Source of the DNA: Mesorhizobium sp. 1M-11
Lineage (GTDB): Bacteria > Pseudomonadota > Alphaproteobacteria > Rhizobiales > Rhizobiaceae
Direction: 5' to 3'
NCBI RefSeq assembly: GCF_001303895.1
Contig: NZ_LJSD01000001.1
Location: 62,001-126,000 of the forward strand
Length of the DNA: 64,000 bases
Positions 51,497-60,528 of the stretch are shown piece after piece (within the stretch, counting starts at the first letter, position 1; each line of letters begins with the position of its first letter). The translations under genes were made by a program, and so were the position numbers. Below the pieces are notes generated by a model. It had not been told where the DNA came from, did no database searches, and worked only from the letters and a program-made list of their open reading frames with translations.

Positions 51497-52504
51497 TCAC
51501 TTCTTCAGATCGAGACCGACACCCTTGTTCACGAACTGCAGCGTGTAGCCCTTCTTGATGTCGATGCCGGCCGGCAGCACCTTTGCCTTGACCATCTTGT
51601 CGTAGAAGCTCTGCATGCGCTCATCCGTCATGGCACCGATGCCGAGCTTTTCGGTGTCACCGGAATCGACGATGCCGTACTTCTTCATCATCTCGATGGA
51701 GAAAGCGATCTGTTCATCGTTGATGTCGGGATTGTCCTTCTTGATCGCTTCGTTGGCGGCCTTGTTGTCGCCGTAGAGGTAATTGTACCAGCCCTTGGCC
51801 GAACCATCGACGAAGCACTGAACAACCTCAGGCCGCTTGTCGATCGTGGTCTGCATCGCCTCGATGGTGGTGGCGTAGGTGTTGAAGCCATTGTCGGCGA
51901 GCAGGAACAGATTGGGCTGGAAGCCACCTTCCTTGGCAACCGCATGCGGCTCGGAGGTCACATAACCCTGTTGGATCGACTTCTTGTTGGCAATGAAGGC
52001 AGCGGGGTTGAAGGTGTAAGGCACGCGCTTGGCCGCGTCGAAGCCGAACTCCGACACCATCCACAGGAAGAAGCTCTGCGCGCCCTCGTCGCCGATGATG
52101 TATTGTTCAGCTTTCGGCAGATCCTCCCACTTGTCCAGGCCCTCGCCCGGATGCGCCATGATGACCTGCGGTTCCTTCTGGAAAGTCGCAGCGACGACGC
52201 GCAGCGGAATGCCCTGATGCACCGCATCGAAAGCCTGCAGCATGTTGCCGCCCATGTAGAAATCGATCTTGCCGGCCATCAGCAGCGGCCGTCCGCTGCC
52301 CTGCGGGCCACCCTGCTGGATGGTGACATCGAGGCCGCAGGCGGCATAGGAACCGTCGGCGACGGCCTGATAGTAGCCGCCATGCTCGGCCTGGGCGAGC
52401 CAGTTGGTCGCAAACGTCACCTTCTCGTTAGCCGTCGCGGCGGACATCCAACCGCCGAACAACACCGCGGCCGCCACAGTGGCCTTGGCCAAGATCTTCG
52501 TCAT
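51497..52504 (-). CDS. ABC transporter substrate-binding protein (NMT1/ThiY-like)
   Basis: A 335-residue protein with signal peptide MTKILAKATVAAAVLFGGWMSAATA. The mature part has VTFATNWLAQAEHGGYYQAVADG, the NMT1-like core used for thiamine precursors and other small nitrogen heterocycles. ATG 52504 has a GGGGAGAGG RBS; the frame extends upstream without support. First gene of the transport operon running to the flavodoxin gene. Ligand unknown. Confidence 0.9.
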   Translation of the reverse strand: MTKILAKATVAAAVLFGGWMSAATANEKVTFATNWLAQAEHGGYYQAVADGSYAACGLDVTIQQGGPQGSGRPLLMAGKIDFYMGGNMLQAFDAVHQGIPLRVVAATFQKEPQVIMAHPGEGLDKWEDLPKAEQYIIGDEGAQSFFLWMVSEFGFDAAKRVPYTFNPAAFIANKKSIQQGYVTSEPHAVAKEGGFQPNLFLLADNGFNTYATTIEAMQTTIDKRPEVVQCFVDGSAKGWYNYLYGDNKAANEAIKKDNPDINDEQIAFSIEMMKKYGIVDSGDTEKLGIGAMTDERMQSFYDKMVKAKVLPAGIDIKKGYTLQFVNKGVGLDLKK

Positions 52505-52770
52505 CGATTTCCTCTCCCCTTCGCTCACCCGGAGCACAGCATCACTATCGACCGACAAAGCAAAGGCCGTGCCACAACGCCCGCCGCGCATTTCCGGAAG
52601 AACATTGCGATGAGTATTCCCTGCCCTGCAGCTTCGTTCGTCATCGTGCCCACTTTCCAGGCAGCTGTCCATGAGTAGTTCACGATCAAAGTAATGTTGG
52701 CACCACGCAAGCGGTGCTTGAATCGCAACCTCAAGCGGGCCTAGTTTCGCAGCCTCGAATGGAGACCGCG

Positions 52771-53154
52771 ATGTTCCGCTATCTGATGCCCAAATCGATC
52801 AAGCCGCCTTTCGCCCGCTATAGCCATGGCGTCGAAGTCCCTGCCGGCAAGCGGCTCATCCTGTGCGCCGGCCAGGTCGCAATCACCGCCGATGACAACA
52901 TCCCCGAAGGGGTCGAAGAACAGACCGAGCTCTGCTTCAAGAACATCGCTGCCGTATTGGCTGAGGCCGGCCTCAGCCTGAAGGATGTCGTGCGCATCAA
53001 CGCCTATGTCACCGATCGCGCTTATCTCAGGCCTTATATGGCCGTGCGCGACCGCACCTTTGCGGACCCGGCACCGGCGTCCACGCTGATGATCGTCGGC
53101 GGTTTCGCGCGACCGGAATTCAAGGTCGAGGTCGAGGTGATTGCGGCAGGGTGA
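52771..53154 (+). CDS. RidA-family protein
   Basis: A 127-residue YjgF/RidA protein (LILCAGQVAI, LKDVVRINAYVTD, PAPASTLMIVGG). Classic RidA has Arg in the last block (R105-type); here the segment reads DPAPASTLMIV, so the usual catalytic Arg is missing, which suggests a divergent Rid subfamily. RBS GGAG 7 bases before ATG 52771. Divergent from the transport operon and coupled to the creatininase gene. Confidence 0.85.
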   Translation: MFRYLMPKSIKPPFARYSHGVEVPAGKRLILCAGQVAITADDNIPEGVEEQTELCFKNIAAVLAEAGLSLKDVVRINAYVTDRAYLRPYMAVRDRTFADPAPASTLMIVGGFARPEFKVEVEVIAAG

Positions 53155-53219
53155 GCAGCCCGCGCCCTTTCCTTGTGATAGACAAGCCCGAATGGGCTGC
53201 CCACAATCCGGAGACTGAT

Positions 53220-54020
53220 GTGACGACGAAAAGACGCGTGTGGTGGGGCGATTTCCGCACCACGGAATATGCTTCCATAGATCCCGAAACGACGATCGCG
53301 GTGTTGCCGGTGGCGGCGATCGAGCAGCACGGCCCGCATTTGCCGGTGTCGACCGACACCAGCATCATGAACGGCATGCTGGAGACGGTGATCGAGCGCC
53401 TGCCCGCCGATCTCGACATCCGTATCCTGCCTGTGCAGGCGGTCGGCAAATCCAACGAACATGTGCATGCGCCGGGAACGCTTACTCTGCCGCCGGCAAC
53501 GCTGATCGACGCCTGGACCGAGCTTGGTCTTTCCATCGCGCGCGCTGGGTTGAAGAAGCTCGTCGTCGTCAACTCGCATGGCGGCAATGAGGAGATCATG
53601 GGCATCGTCACGCGCGAACTGCGCGTGCGCGAAAAAATGCTTGCCGTGAAGACGAGCTGGCAGCGCTTCGGCCGCCCCGCCGGCATGTATACGGAACTCG
53701 AAGATCGCCATGGCATCCATGGCGGCGATGTCGAAACCTCGCTGATGCTGCATTTCCGCCCGGACCTGGTCGCCATGGACAAGGCTGAGAACTTCGTTTC
53801 CAACGTCGCCAAGGCAGAGAAGGCGTTTTCACTGCTGCGCCAGACCGGCACCCATGCCTATGCCTGGATCGCGCGAGACTTGAACCCCCACGGCGTGGTG
53901 GGCGATGCTTCGATTGCCACCGCCGAAAAGGGCCGGCTCACGGCCGAGCACCAGGCTGATGGGTTCATCACGCTGCTGAAGGATGTCCGTAAAGCGAAGT
54001 TAAGCGATTGGGTGCTGTGA
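53220..54020 (+). CDS. creatininase-family amidohydrolase
   Basis: A 266-residue protein. Metal and active-site residues are visible: Glu-x-His in AIEQHGPHLP with a following Asp in VSTDTS, His in VVNSHGGNEE, and the GIHGGDVETS block. Creatininase opens creatinine to creatine, but family members also act on other rings or formamides. GTG 53220 has GGAG 6 bases upstream and gives family length; an in-frame GTG at 53151 overlapping the RidA stop is the alternative. Confidence 0.85.
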   Translation: MTTKRRVWWGDFRTTEYASIDPETTIAVLPVAAIEQHGPHLPVSTDTSIMNGMLETVIERLPADLDIRILPVQAVGKSNEHVHAPGTLTLPPATLIDAWTELGLSIARAGLKKLVVVNSHGGNEEIMGIVTRELRVREKMLAVKTSWQRFGRPAGMYTELEDRHGIHGGDVETSLMLHFRPDLVAMDKAENFVSNVAKAEKAFSLLRQTGTHAYAWIARDLNPHGVVGDASIATAEKGRLTAEHQADGFITLLKDVRKAKLSDWVL

Positions 54021-54065
54021 GGCAGAGCGCTGCCTTCTCGTCCTGGCGAGAGTGGAAGGCGCCAC

Positions 54066-54572
54066 TCACTCGATCTCAAGCTCGAACGGCACGCCCTCGT
54101 AAGCATCGGCACCGCGGCCGATCGAGGCGATGGCTGTGATCATGCGGCCATTGCGGCCGAGGATGTGATCGGCCACCGCAACAAGCCGTGGATTGGGTGT
54201 GGCTGACGGCGAAAGCCAGCGCAATGTCTTCGCCAATTCCATCTCGTCGCGCTTGGGAGCGAGAGCAGCCGCGATGATGTAGGCCGAGGCCGTCGAACGG
54301 CTTATCCCGGCGTAACAGTTGACCACCAGTGGACGCGACCGATCCCAACTCTGGGCGAAGCCAAGCAACGCACGCACATGCTCTTCGCCGGGCAAGGTCA
54401 TGCCCTCCTGCGCCTCGGCGATGTCATGCATGACCAGATGCAAGTGGTTTTCCGGCCGGATTACCGCCGGGCGCATCATATCCGTGCCCGCCGCCAGCAG
54501 AGACAACAGACGTTCTGCGCCTGCACGGTTGACAGTGGCTTCGACCTTGGAGAGCGGACAGACGATGATCAT
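54066..54572 (-). CDS. tyrosine/dual-specificity phosphatase-like protein
   Basis: A 168-residue protein with the cysteine phosphatase P-loop NCYAGISRSTAS (Cys86, Arg92) and a possible general acid Asp50. Its start overlaps the cobC stop (ATGA), so it is translationally coupled to cobalamin synthesis. Its substrate may be a phosphorylated cobalamin intermediate or a protein; this is inference. Confidence 0.8.
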   Translation of the reverse strand: MIIVCPLSKVEATVNRAGAERLLSLLAAGTDMMRPAVIRPENHLHLVMHDIAEAQEGMTLPGEEHVRALLGFAQSWDRSRPLVVNCYAGISRSTASAYIIAAALAPKRDEMELAKTLRWLSPSATPNPRLVAVADHILGRNGRMITAIASIGRGADAYEGVPFELEIE

Positions 54573-55624
54573 GCGCGGATCCTGTTTTGGGAACCATCAT
54601 CCTTCGCGGCCCAGCCTGCAAGAGCGGCGTCCAGCCGTTGCCACTCCTCTTCCGAACCCGGCAAACCGGAACGCAGCGTGCCCGGACGTTCCGCGAAATG
54701 GCGCAGCAGGATACCCTCCCGCCCCAGCGCATTGAACAGGCCTGACGCGTTGCCGAAGTCCAGATAGCGGAACAATGAAGTACCGCCAGCCACCGGCACG
54801 CCTCGACCTGCAAACAATGCATCGAGCCGGGCGGCGTCCTTCGTCAATTGCTGCCGCATCGCCTCTTGCCACGCGATGTCGCCAAGCGCGCGGATGCCGT
54901 ACTCCAGTGTCGGCCCCGCCACGGCCCAGGGGCCAAGCTGGCTGTTGAGCTGTGCGGCCGTCGCGCGCTCCGTCAGCGTGAAGCCGAGCCGCACGCCGGC
55001 AAGCCCGAAGAACTTGCCGAAGGAACGCAGGACCACCAACCCGCCATGCCCGGCGTCGGCAGCGAGACTCGCCTCGCGCGGGCCGACATCCATGAAGGCT
55101 TCGTCGACCACGAGCAGACCACCCTTTGCCTTCATGCGATCTGCAAGGTTAAGCAGCCGCTCGCGCGAAACGACGCGCCCGTCCGGATTGTTGGGATTGA
55201 CCACGATGGCGAGGTCCGCCTCGGCCAGCGCGTCGAAATCCGTCGTTTCGGAAACGACGTGGCCGGCAATGGCGGCTGCCCGGGCGTGTTCGGCATAGGT
55301 TGGCGACAGCACCAGCGCGCGGCCTGCCCTCACCAGCGAGGCGACCCGCGGCAGCAGGATCTGGGTGCCCGGCGCCGCGACCACGTTCCCGGCCGACTGC
55401 GCGCCATAGGCAGCCGCAGCAACCGCCAGCAATTCGGAAAGCCGTGCTGCTTCCGGCAGCCGGGTGAAGGCGGTGGCGGGCGGATCGAAAAGTGGATAGG
55501 AGTGCGGATTGATCCCGGTCGAGAGATCGACGAACGGTTCCGGTGCGTCAGGAAACAGTGCCCGCGCCCGGCCAAGACTTCCGCCGTGATCAACTGCCGC
55601 AATTGCCTCGCCTGGAAGCCGCAT
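54569..55624 (-). CDS. cobC: threonine-phosphate decarboxylase
   Basis: A 351-residue PLP enzyme of the histidinol-phosphate aminotransferase fold. Visible: LSTGINPHSYP, VVNPNNPDGRVV, DEAFMDV and catalytic Lys204 in RSFGKFFGLAG. It makes (R)-1-amino-2-propanol phosphate for the cobalamin nucleotide loop (CobC in Pseudomonas naming, CobD in Salmonella naming). Its start shares two bases with the divergent cobD start. Confidence 0.9.
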   Translation of the reverse strand: MRLPGEAIAAVDHGGSLGRARALFPDAPEPFVDLSTGINPHSYPLFDPPATAFTRLPEAARLSELLAVAAAAYGAQSAGNVVAAPGTQILLPRVASLVRAGRALVLSPTYAEHARAAAIAGHVVSETTDFDALAEADLAIVVNPNNPDGRVVSRERLLNLADRMKAKGGLLVVDEAFMDVGPREASLAADAGHGGLVVLRSFGKFFGLAGVRLGFTLTERATAAQLNSQLGPWAVAGPTLEYGIRALGDIAWQEAMRQQLTKDAARLDALFAGRGVPVAGGTSLFRYLDFGNASGLFNALGREGILLRHFAERPGTLRSGLPGSEEEWQRLDAALAGWAAKDDGSQNRIRA

Positions 55625-56585
55625 GTCCGCCCTGACCGCCTTTCTATCGCTGCTGATCGAAGCTCGGCTCGGCTATCCGGACCGGCTGTTTCGCGCCATC
55701 GGCCATCCGGTGACGTGGATCGGCGCCCTGATATCCTGTCTCGATCGCGGGCTCAACCGCGCCGCCGACAGCGACGCGGCGCGTCGCATGGCCGGCCTGT
55801 TTGCGCTGCTGGTCATCGTTGTCGTGCCCGCAACGATCGCTCGGCTCGCCGAATCGGCCCTGCTTGCCCTGCCGCTCGGCATTGTTGCCGTCGCACTGCT
55901 CGGAAGCTCGCTTCTGTCGCAGAAGAGCCTCGCCAGCCATGTCGAAGCAGTGGCTGACGCCCTCGACAGCGGCGGTCTCGTTGCCGGGCGTAAGGCGGTC
56001 TCGATGATCGTCGGCCGCGACCCGGAAAAACTCGATGAAGCCGCTGTCGGGCGTGCCGCCATCGAGAGCCTGGCCGAGAATTTCTCGGACGGCATCGTCG
56101 CCCCCGCCTTCTGGCTTGGCGTCGGCGGATTGGCCGGTGGTGCCGCCTACAAGGCCGCCAACACCGCCGATTCCATGATCGGCCACCGCACCGAGCGCCA
56201 CGAGGCTTTCGGCTGGGCAGCGGCGCGCTTCGACGACCTCATCAATCTGCCCGCCTCGCGCCTGACCGGCCTGCTGATCGTCGCCGCCGCGTTTTTCGTC
56301 AAGGGCGCTGATCCGGCCGAGTCCTGGCGCGCCATGCGGCGCGACGCCCGTTTTCATCGCTCGCCCAATGCCGGCTGGCCGGAGGCCGCGATGGCCGGCG
56401 CTCTGGGCCTAGCGCTTGCCGGCCCACGTTCCTACGGCGGTGTCCTGGTGGAAGGCCGCTACATGGGAGAAGGCGGCCGCGCCGGCGTCACCAGCGCCGA
56501 TATCCGCCAGGCGCTGAGGCTTTACTGGACCGCTGACATGCTGCTCATCGTACTGCTCGGCGCGATCGCGCTAATGATCTGGTAG
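55623..56585 (+). CDS. cobD: adenosylcobinamide-phosphate synthase
   Basis: A 320-residue membrane protein of the CbiB/CobD family: HPVTWIGALIS near the N-terminus, ESLAENFSDGIVAPAFW, KAANTADSMIGHRTERHEAFGWAAARFDDLIN and a late GPRSYGG block, with several membrane helices. It attaches aminopropanol phosphate to adenosylcobyric acid. Divergent head-to-head with cobC; its 3' end lies at a dispersed repeat. Confidence 0.92.
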   Translation: MSALTAFLSLLIEARLGYPDRLFRAIGHPVTWIGALISCLDRGLNRAADSDAARRMAGLFALLVIVVVPATIARLAESALLALPLGIVAVALLGSSLLSQKSLASHVEAVADALDSGGLVAGRKAVSMIVGRDPEKLDEAAVGRAAIESLAENFSDGIVAPAFWLGVGGLAGGAAYKAANTADSMIGHRTERHEAFGWAAARFDDLINLPASRLTGLLIVAAAFFVKGADPAESWRAMRRDARFHRSPNAGWPEAAMAGALGLALAGPRSYGGVLVEGRYMGEGGRAGVTSADIRQALRLYWTADMLLIVLLGAIALMIW

Positions 56586-56588
56586 CCT

Positions 56589-56695
56589 TTAGAGCGCCGC
56601 GCGTCCGTTCGGACGCGCAAAGGACGCTCTAACACTTTTAAGCTGCACATCGTGCTTTCCGAAAACCGATTCCGATTTTCGGGCCGATGCGCTAA
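56589..56695 (-). repeat. dispersed intergenic repeat, copy 2
   Basis: About 107 bases nearly identical to the reverse complement of 12851-12955, between the convergent cobD and cobO genes. It folds into a strong stem (GCGCCGCGCGTCC / GGACGCGC...) and may terminate cobD. Confidence 0.85.
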
Positions 56696-57306
56696 AATTC
56701 TATTCCCTGCTGCGCTTTCACGCCGGCGGAAAAATGATGCTTGGTCGCTCCCATCTCGGTGACGAGATCGGCAACTTCGGTGAGCGCCGGCTTGGCATTG
56801 CGACCGGTAACGACGACATGCAGGTCCTCGCGACGCCCCTTCAGGGCATCCACGACGCGATCGATATCCAGATAATCATAGCGCAGCGCGATGTTGAGTT
56901 CGTCCAGCACCAGCAGGCTGATTGAAGGGTCTGCCATCAGCTCTTCCACCTTGACCCAGGCAGCTTCGGCAGCGGCGATGTCTCGCTTCAGGTCCTGTGT
57001 TTCCCAGGTGAAGCCTTCGCCCATTGAATACCACACCAGTTGATCGCCGAAGGCCTTGAAAGCGTCCTTCTCGCCGGTATGCCACTTGCCCTTTATGAAC
57101 TGCACGACACCGACACGCCGGCCGTAGCCCAGCATGCGCAGCGCCAGTCCGAAGGCCGCCGTGGTCTTACCCTTGCCAGGCCCGGTATTGACGATGAGCA
57201 GCCCTTTCTCGATCGTCTTTTGCGCCACCTCGGCATCCTGCACCGCCTTGCGCTTGGCCATCTTGGCACGATGGCGCTCGGCTTCGCTCTCATTGATTCC
57301 GGTCAT
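56692..57306 (-). CDS. cobO: cob(I)yrinic acid a,c-diamide adenosyltransferase
   Basis: A 204-residue P-loop protein: Walker A NTGPGKGKTTAAFG (40-53), the conserved VQFIKGKWHTGE block and LLVLDELNIALRYDYLD. CobO/BtuR-type enzyme adenosylates the corrin. The Arg/Lys-rich N-terminal 30 residues are typical. Its start is 1 base from the cobP stop at 57308, so the genes are coupled. Confidence 0.93.
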   Translation of the reverse strand: MTGINESEAERHRAKMAKRKAVQDAEVAQKTIEKGLLIVNTGPGKGKTTAAFGLALRMLGYGRRVGVVQFIKGKWHTGEKDAFKAFGDQLVWYSMGEGFTWETQDLKRDIAAAEAAWVKVEELMADPSISLLVLDELNIALRYDYLDIDRVVDALKGRREDLHVVVTGRNAKPALTEVADLVTEMGATKHHFSAGVKAQQGIEF

Positions 57307-57307
57307 G

Positions 57308-57817
57308 TCATTTCACCTTGAGCGGCAGGCCGGCAACGGTCAGCACCACACTGTCGGCGACCGCTGCGACCTGCTGGTTGAGACGCCCGGCGGCGTCACG
57401 GAAGCGGCGTGCCAGCGCATTATCCGGCACGATGCCAAGGCCGACCTCATTGGACACCACGAACCACGGGCCGCGTGGTTTCGACAGTGCGGCCTTCAGC
57501 TTCGCGCATTCGGCCTCCACGTCATGCTCGGCCAGCATGTGATTGGTGAGCCAGAGCGTGAGGCAATCGACCAGCACCGGACGCCCTTTGCGCAAGCGCT
57601 CCAGCGCCCCGACGAGGTCGAGTGGCGCATCCACCGTTTCCCAACCTTCGCCACGCCGAGCACGATGATGCGCGATGCGTTCGCGCATCTCATCGTCATA
57701 AGCTTGGGCGGTCGCGATATAGGTCCACGGCGCCGGCAGCGCCGTAACCAGCTTTTCGGCATGCGCGCTCTTGCCCGAGCGCGCGCCGCCGATAACCAAG
57801 GTCAGGCGATCAGGCAA
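57308..57817 (-). CDS. cobP: adenosylcobinamide kinase/guanylyltransferase
   Basis: About 169 residues: RLTLVIGGARSGKSAHAE (Walker A GGARSGKS), VDCLTLWLTNHML and VSNEVGLGIVPDN, the CobU/CobP signatures. It phosphorylates adenosylcobinamide and adds GMP. No ATG fits; TTG 57817 gives the usual length and overlaps the cbtA stop by 8 bases. The frame is open further upstream, so the start is uncertain. Confidence 0.88.
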   Translation of the reverse strand: MPDRLTLVIGGARSGKSAHAEKLVTALPAPWTYIATAQAYDDEMRERIAHHRARRGEGWETVDAPLDLVGALERLRKGRPVLVDCLTLWLTNHMLAEHDVEAECAKLKAALSKPRGPWFVVSNEVGLGIVPDNALARRFRDAAGRLNQQVAAVADSVVLTVAGLPLKVK

Positions 57818-58592
57818 AGCTGTCGCGAAGGCTCGCCGACTGCCCGGTGAAACGACCGCGCACGACGCCGACGACAACGCCCAGCACAACCCAGAACACC
57901 AGGTTGGTCAGCGTGACCGCCACGACGAACTGGTGATGCAGTCCTTCCGGGATCGGCGTGTCATAGCTCTCCGGCTGCGGCGCGCCCACGACATGCGGCG
58001 CGACAATCAGCACGATGGCGAGCACCGTCAGCGGCAACGAGCGTCGGAAGGCGATCAACGCCAGACCGATGGCCGTGGCAGCGACGGTGGAAATCCACCA
58101 GACCTGCCGGGGCAGCAGTTCGGCAGCCGGCATCGCCGGCAGCTCCGGGGGCAGGCCGAGACCCGGTGCCAGCGTAAAGACTGCAAAGCCGGCAAGCCCC
58201 CAGAACACACCCTGGCGCCAATTGCCGATGCCGCCGGCGAATTCCGAGAACGCAACAAGGATCAACGCGAAACCGATGCCGGTGACGACGTTGGAGAGCA
58301 CGTTGAAGGAGAAGCGTTCGACGCCGTCAGCAGGCGCCCAGCCTTCCTCTTCCTCGGCCGGAGCGGCGGCTGCTGCTGGAGCCGGCGCCGCCGAGCTCAT
58401 CGCATTGCTGCCGGCATCGGCTGCGGGTGCCGCAGGCGCGGCCGCATGTTCGTGGCCGCCCGCGGCCTGCTCATAGACTTCCGCTTTCAGGATCAGCGGA
58501 ACGGTTGCGTAGGCCTGCAGGCAAGCGAGAACGATGCCGGCCAATAGACCCGCGATCGCCGCGACGAACACGACGTTGCGAAAAACAGACAT
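57810..58592 (-). CDS. cbtA: cobalt transporter CbtA-like subunit
   Basis: A 260-residue membrane protein: an N-terminal helix (VVFVAAIAGLLAGIVLACLQ), a long Ala/Pro/Glu-rich loop and four more helices. The block GWAPADGVERFSFNVLSNVVTGIGFALILVAF and HHQFVVAVTLTNLVFW are CbtA features. Works with CbtB as a cobalt uptake channel. 16 bases downstream of cbtB, same riboswitch-led operon. Confidence 0.9.
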   Translation of the reverse strand: MSVFRNVVFVAAIAGLLAGIVLACLQAYATVPLILKAEVYEQAAGGHEHAAAPAAPAADAGSNAMSSAAPAPAAAAAPAEEEEGWAPADGVERFSFNVLSNVVTGIGFALILVAFSEFAGGIGNWRQGVFWGLAGFAVFTLAPGLGLPPELPAMPAAELLPRQVWWISTVAATAIGLALIAFRRSLPLTVLAIVLIVAPHVVGAPQPESYDTPIPEGLHHQFVVAVTLTNLVFWVVLGVVVGVVRGRFTGQSASLRDSFA

Positions 58593-58608
58593 GGCGGGTT
58601 CCCCCTGG

Positions 58609-58788
58609 TTAGTGGCAGGGGAACGCCATCGAGTGGCGCGCGTCGTGGGCAGCGTTGTGCACCGCTTCGATATGCGAGAAGCCAGTGAAGCCGATGACGA
58701 AAATGCCGAGCAGGCCGGCAAGTGCCAATTGCAGGAAACGCGACTGCGAGGAGGCCGAGGCGCCGATAGAAACGGAAGCGGTATTCAT
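58609..58788 (-). CDS. cbtB: cobalt transporter CbtB-like subunit
   Basis: A 59-residue protein: one helix (FLQLALAGLLGIFVIGFTGF) and a His-rich end with HDARHSMAFPCH, the CbtB metal-binding signature. First gene of the cbtB-cbtA-cobP-cobO operon, just downstream of the riboswitch. Confidence 0.92.
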   Translation of the reverse strand: MNTASVSIGASASSQSRFLQLALAGLLGIFVIGFTGFSHIEAVHNAAHDARHSMAFPCH

Positions 58789-58833
58789 GGTCTGTCCTTT
58801 CGCCCTCCACCCGAGGGCATTACCGTCATTGCT

Positions 58834-59000
58834 GTCGCCGGCAGGTCTCCTGGCTTGCGGATCAGCGCCCTTCCCCACCTTCCCGAGGCAAACCTCAGTG
58901 GCATTGGAGAGGACTACCGCTCACAGTTGCGGGGGCAGCCACGGCTTCGGATGGATTTCCCCTTCCCCACCGTATTCCCTCTTGGTCCCGAAGGGACCGA
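58834..59000 (-). ncRNA. cobalamin (AdoCbl) riboswitch
   Basis: Read on the minus strand it has a GGTCCCTTCGGGACC hairpin, GCTGCCCCCGCAACTGTGAG (complement of about 58920-58939), the B12-box GCCACTG (58896-58902 complement), GGGAAGGTGGGGAAGG, and GCCAGGAGACCTGCCGGCG (near 58836-58854). These are the core elements in the expected order. Located 46 bases before cbtB, so it most likely represses the operon when cobalamin is high. Confidence 0.93.
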
Positions 59001-59090
59001 CGACAGGCGGACTATAGAAAGAATCGCAGCGTCCGGCAAACCAAATTCCGCCATCTACGGATGCGGAAGCGTCATTGCGGCAGGCGGTCG

Positions 59091-60290
59091 TTACATCGAC
59101 TTTGGCAGATATCGCCAGGTGACAAGCGCACAGACGGCAGCAAGGCAGCCCAGTGTGGCGAAAACGGATCCCAACCCGAAGAACGTCAGCACCACGGAAT
59201 AGACCAGCGGCGGCGTCAGTTCCGAGAAGTCGAGATAGGTGCGATAGACCGCAGCCATCTGCGACCGCTCATAGGCACGCACCGATCGCATGAAGGCGGT
59301 GGAGCCGATGGCGTCGAGCGCGATGGTGAACAGGGCACCGACCAGCAGCAGCCCGGCGGTGGCGAGCGGAATGAGTTCGCCAATAGCGCCAGCAAGCCAG
59401 AGCGATATTGCCATCCCGATGAAGGCAAGCGTCATCACGTTACGCGCGCCATAACGCTTGCCTGCCCTGCCCCAGTAAATCGCTGCGAACAGAAGAGCGT
59501 TGCCGGCCGAGACCAGCAAGCCGCCGGCGAGTTCGCCCTGGCCGGTAATGACCATGAACAGCGGGCCGTAGACGAAGAAGGTGGTCCAGTAGCAGGACCG
59601 GCCGAAGGCGATGAGCCAGGCGAGCCTCAACCTTGGCTGGCTGACGAAGCGCCCGATATTGGCGAACGGATTGATGGGTCGGCTTTTGCCGGGCACGATC
59701 ATCGGATTGTCGCCCAGCCGGTAATACCAGAACAGGGCGAGCAGACAGAGCGCGAAGATGGCAACCGCTCCGTGCGCGGCATAGATGCCGTAGCGCGTAT
59801 AGAGGAAGATGCCGAGCGTGGGACCGCTCGTCCAGGCGATCATCGACCACGCCATGCGCAAGGATTCGGCCTGCATCAGGTCGGTCTTGCGGATATGGTC
59901 CATGATGTAGAGGTTGAGCGTGATCGACAGCGCGCTCGCCCCCATCACCCGGCAGAGCATGCCGATGATCTGGCCTGGCAGCGAATGGGTGACGAAGAAC
60001 AGCGAGCCGATGGCAAGCAGCAGCGCGCCAGCGGTGTAAACCCATCTACGCGCGAAGCGATGGATCAACATTGGCATGAACAGCGTGACCGACAGGCCCA
60101 GCAGCGACACTATCGTATAGAGGATCGAGACCGTCTGCTCGTTCTTCAGGATCTCATAGGCCTGGATCGGGATGACCGAGGCGACCGTGGCGCGCGCGCA
60201 GGATTCGATGGCATAAAGCGAGGCAAAGGTGCGCGCATCCGCCGGCGGTACAGCCGGTAGCCAGATCGGATGGCGGACATGCGTGGACAT
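59091..60290 (-). CDS. MFS transporter
   Basis: A 399-residue protein with about 12 helices. Motifs are weak; the loops contain RFARRWVYTAGALLLAIGS and GRAGKRYGARNVM, typical of MFS loop 2-3 and 8-9. ATG 60290 has GGGAA near it; an upstream in-frame frame to 60365 is not needed. Substrate unknown. It lies upstream of the riboswitch on the same strand, not in the same transcript as the cbt operon unless through read-through. Confidence 0.82.
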   Translation of the reverse strand: MSTHVRHPIWLPAVPPADARTFASLYAIESCARATVASVIPIQAYEILKNEQTVSILYTIVSLLGLSVTLFMPMLIHRFARRWVYTAGALLLAIGSLFFVTHSLPGQIIGMLCRVMGASALSITLNLYIMDHIRKTDLMQAESLRMAWSMIAWTSGPTLGIFLYTRYGIYAAHGAVAIFALCLLALFWYYRLGDNPMIVPGKSRPINPFANIGRFVSQPRLRLAWLIAFGRSCYWTTFFVYGPLFMVITGQGELAGGLLVSAGNALLFAAIYWGRAGKRYGARNVMTLAFIGMAISLWLAGAIGELIPLATAGLLLVGALFTIALDAIGSTAFMRSVRAYERSQMAAVYRTYLDFSELTPPLVYSVVLTFFGLGSVFATLGCLAAVCALVTWRYLPKSM

Positions 60291-60528
60291 GAATTCCCAG
60301 ACTAGCGACTCGCAACGGAAATCTGCGTCGCTGACGGCCGAATCGGTAGCAGGAAACCGACGCACTCATGCCGGAATGCGAAGCCGGCCAACGGGTTTTG
60401 AGGGCTGGTACAACGGCGCCAGCGATTTTCTTCTTTTTTGAAAGAAGATGCAGTGCATCTCCCGCCCACTCTCGCTTCGCCCGCATCCATGCTAGGCATG
60501 GCACGGTTGCAATTTCGAATCCTGCCGC

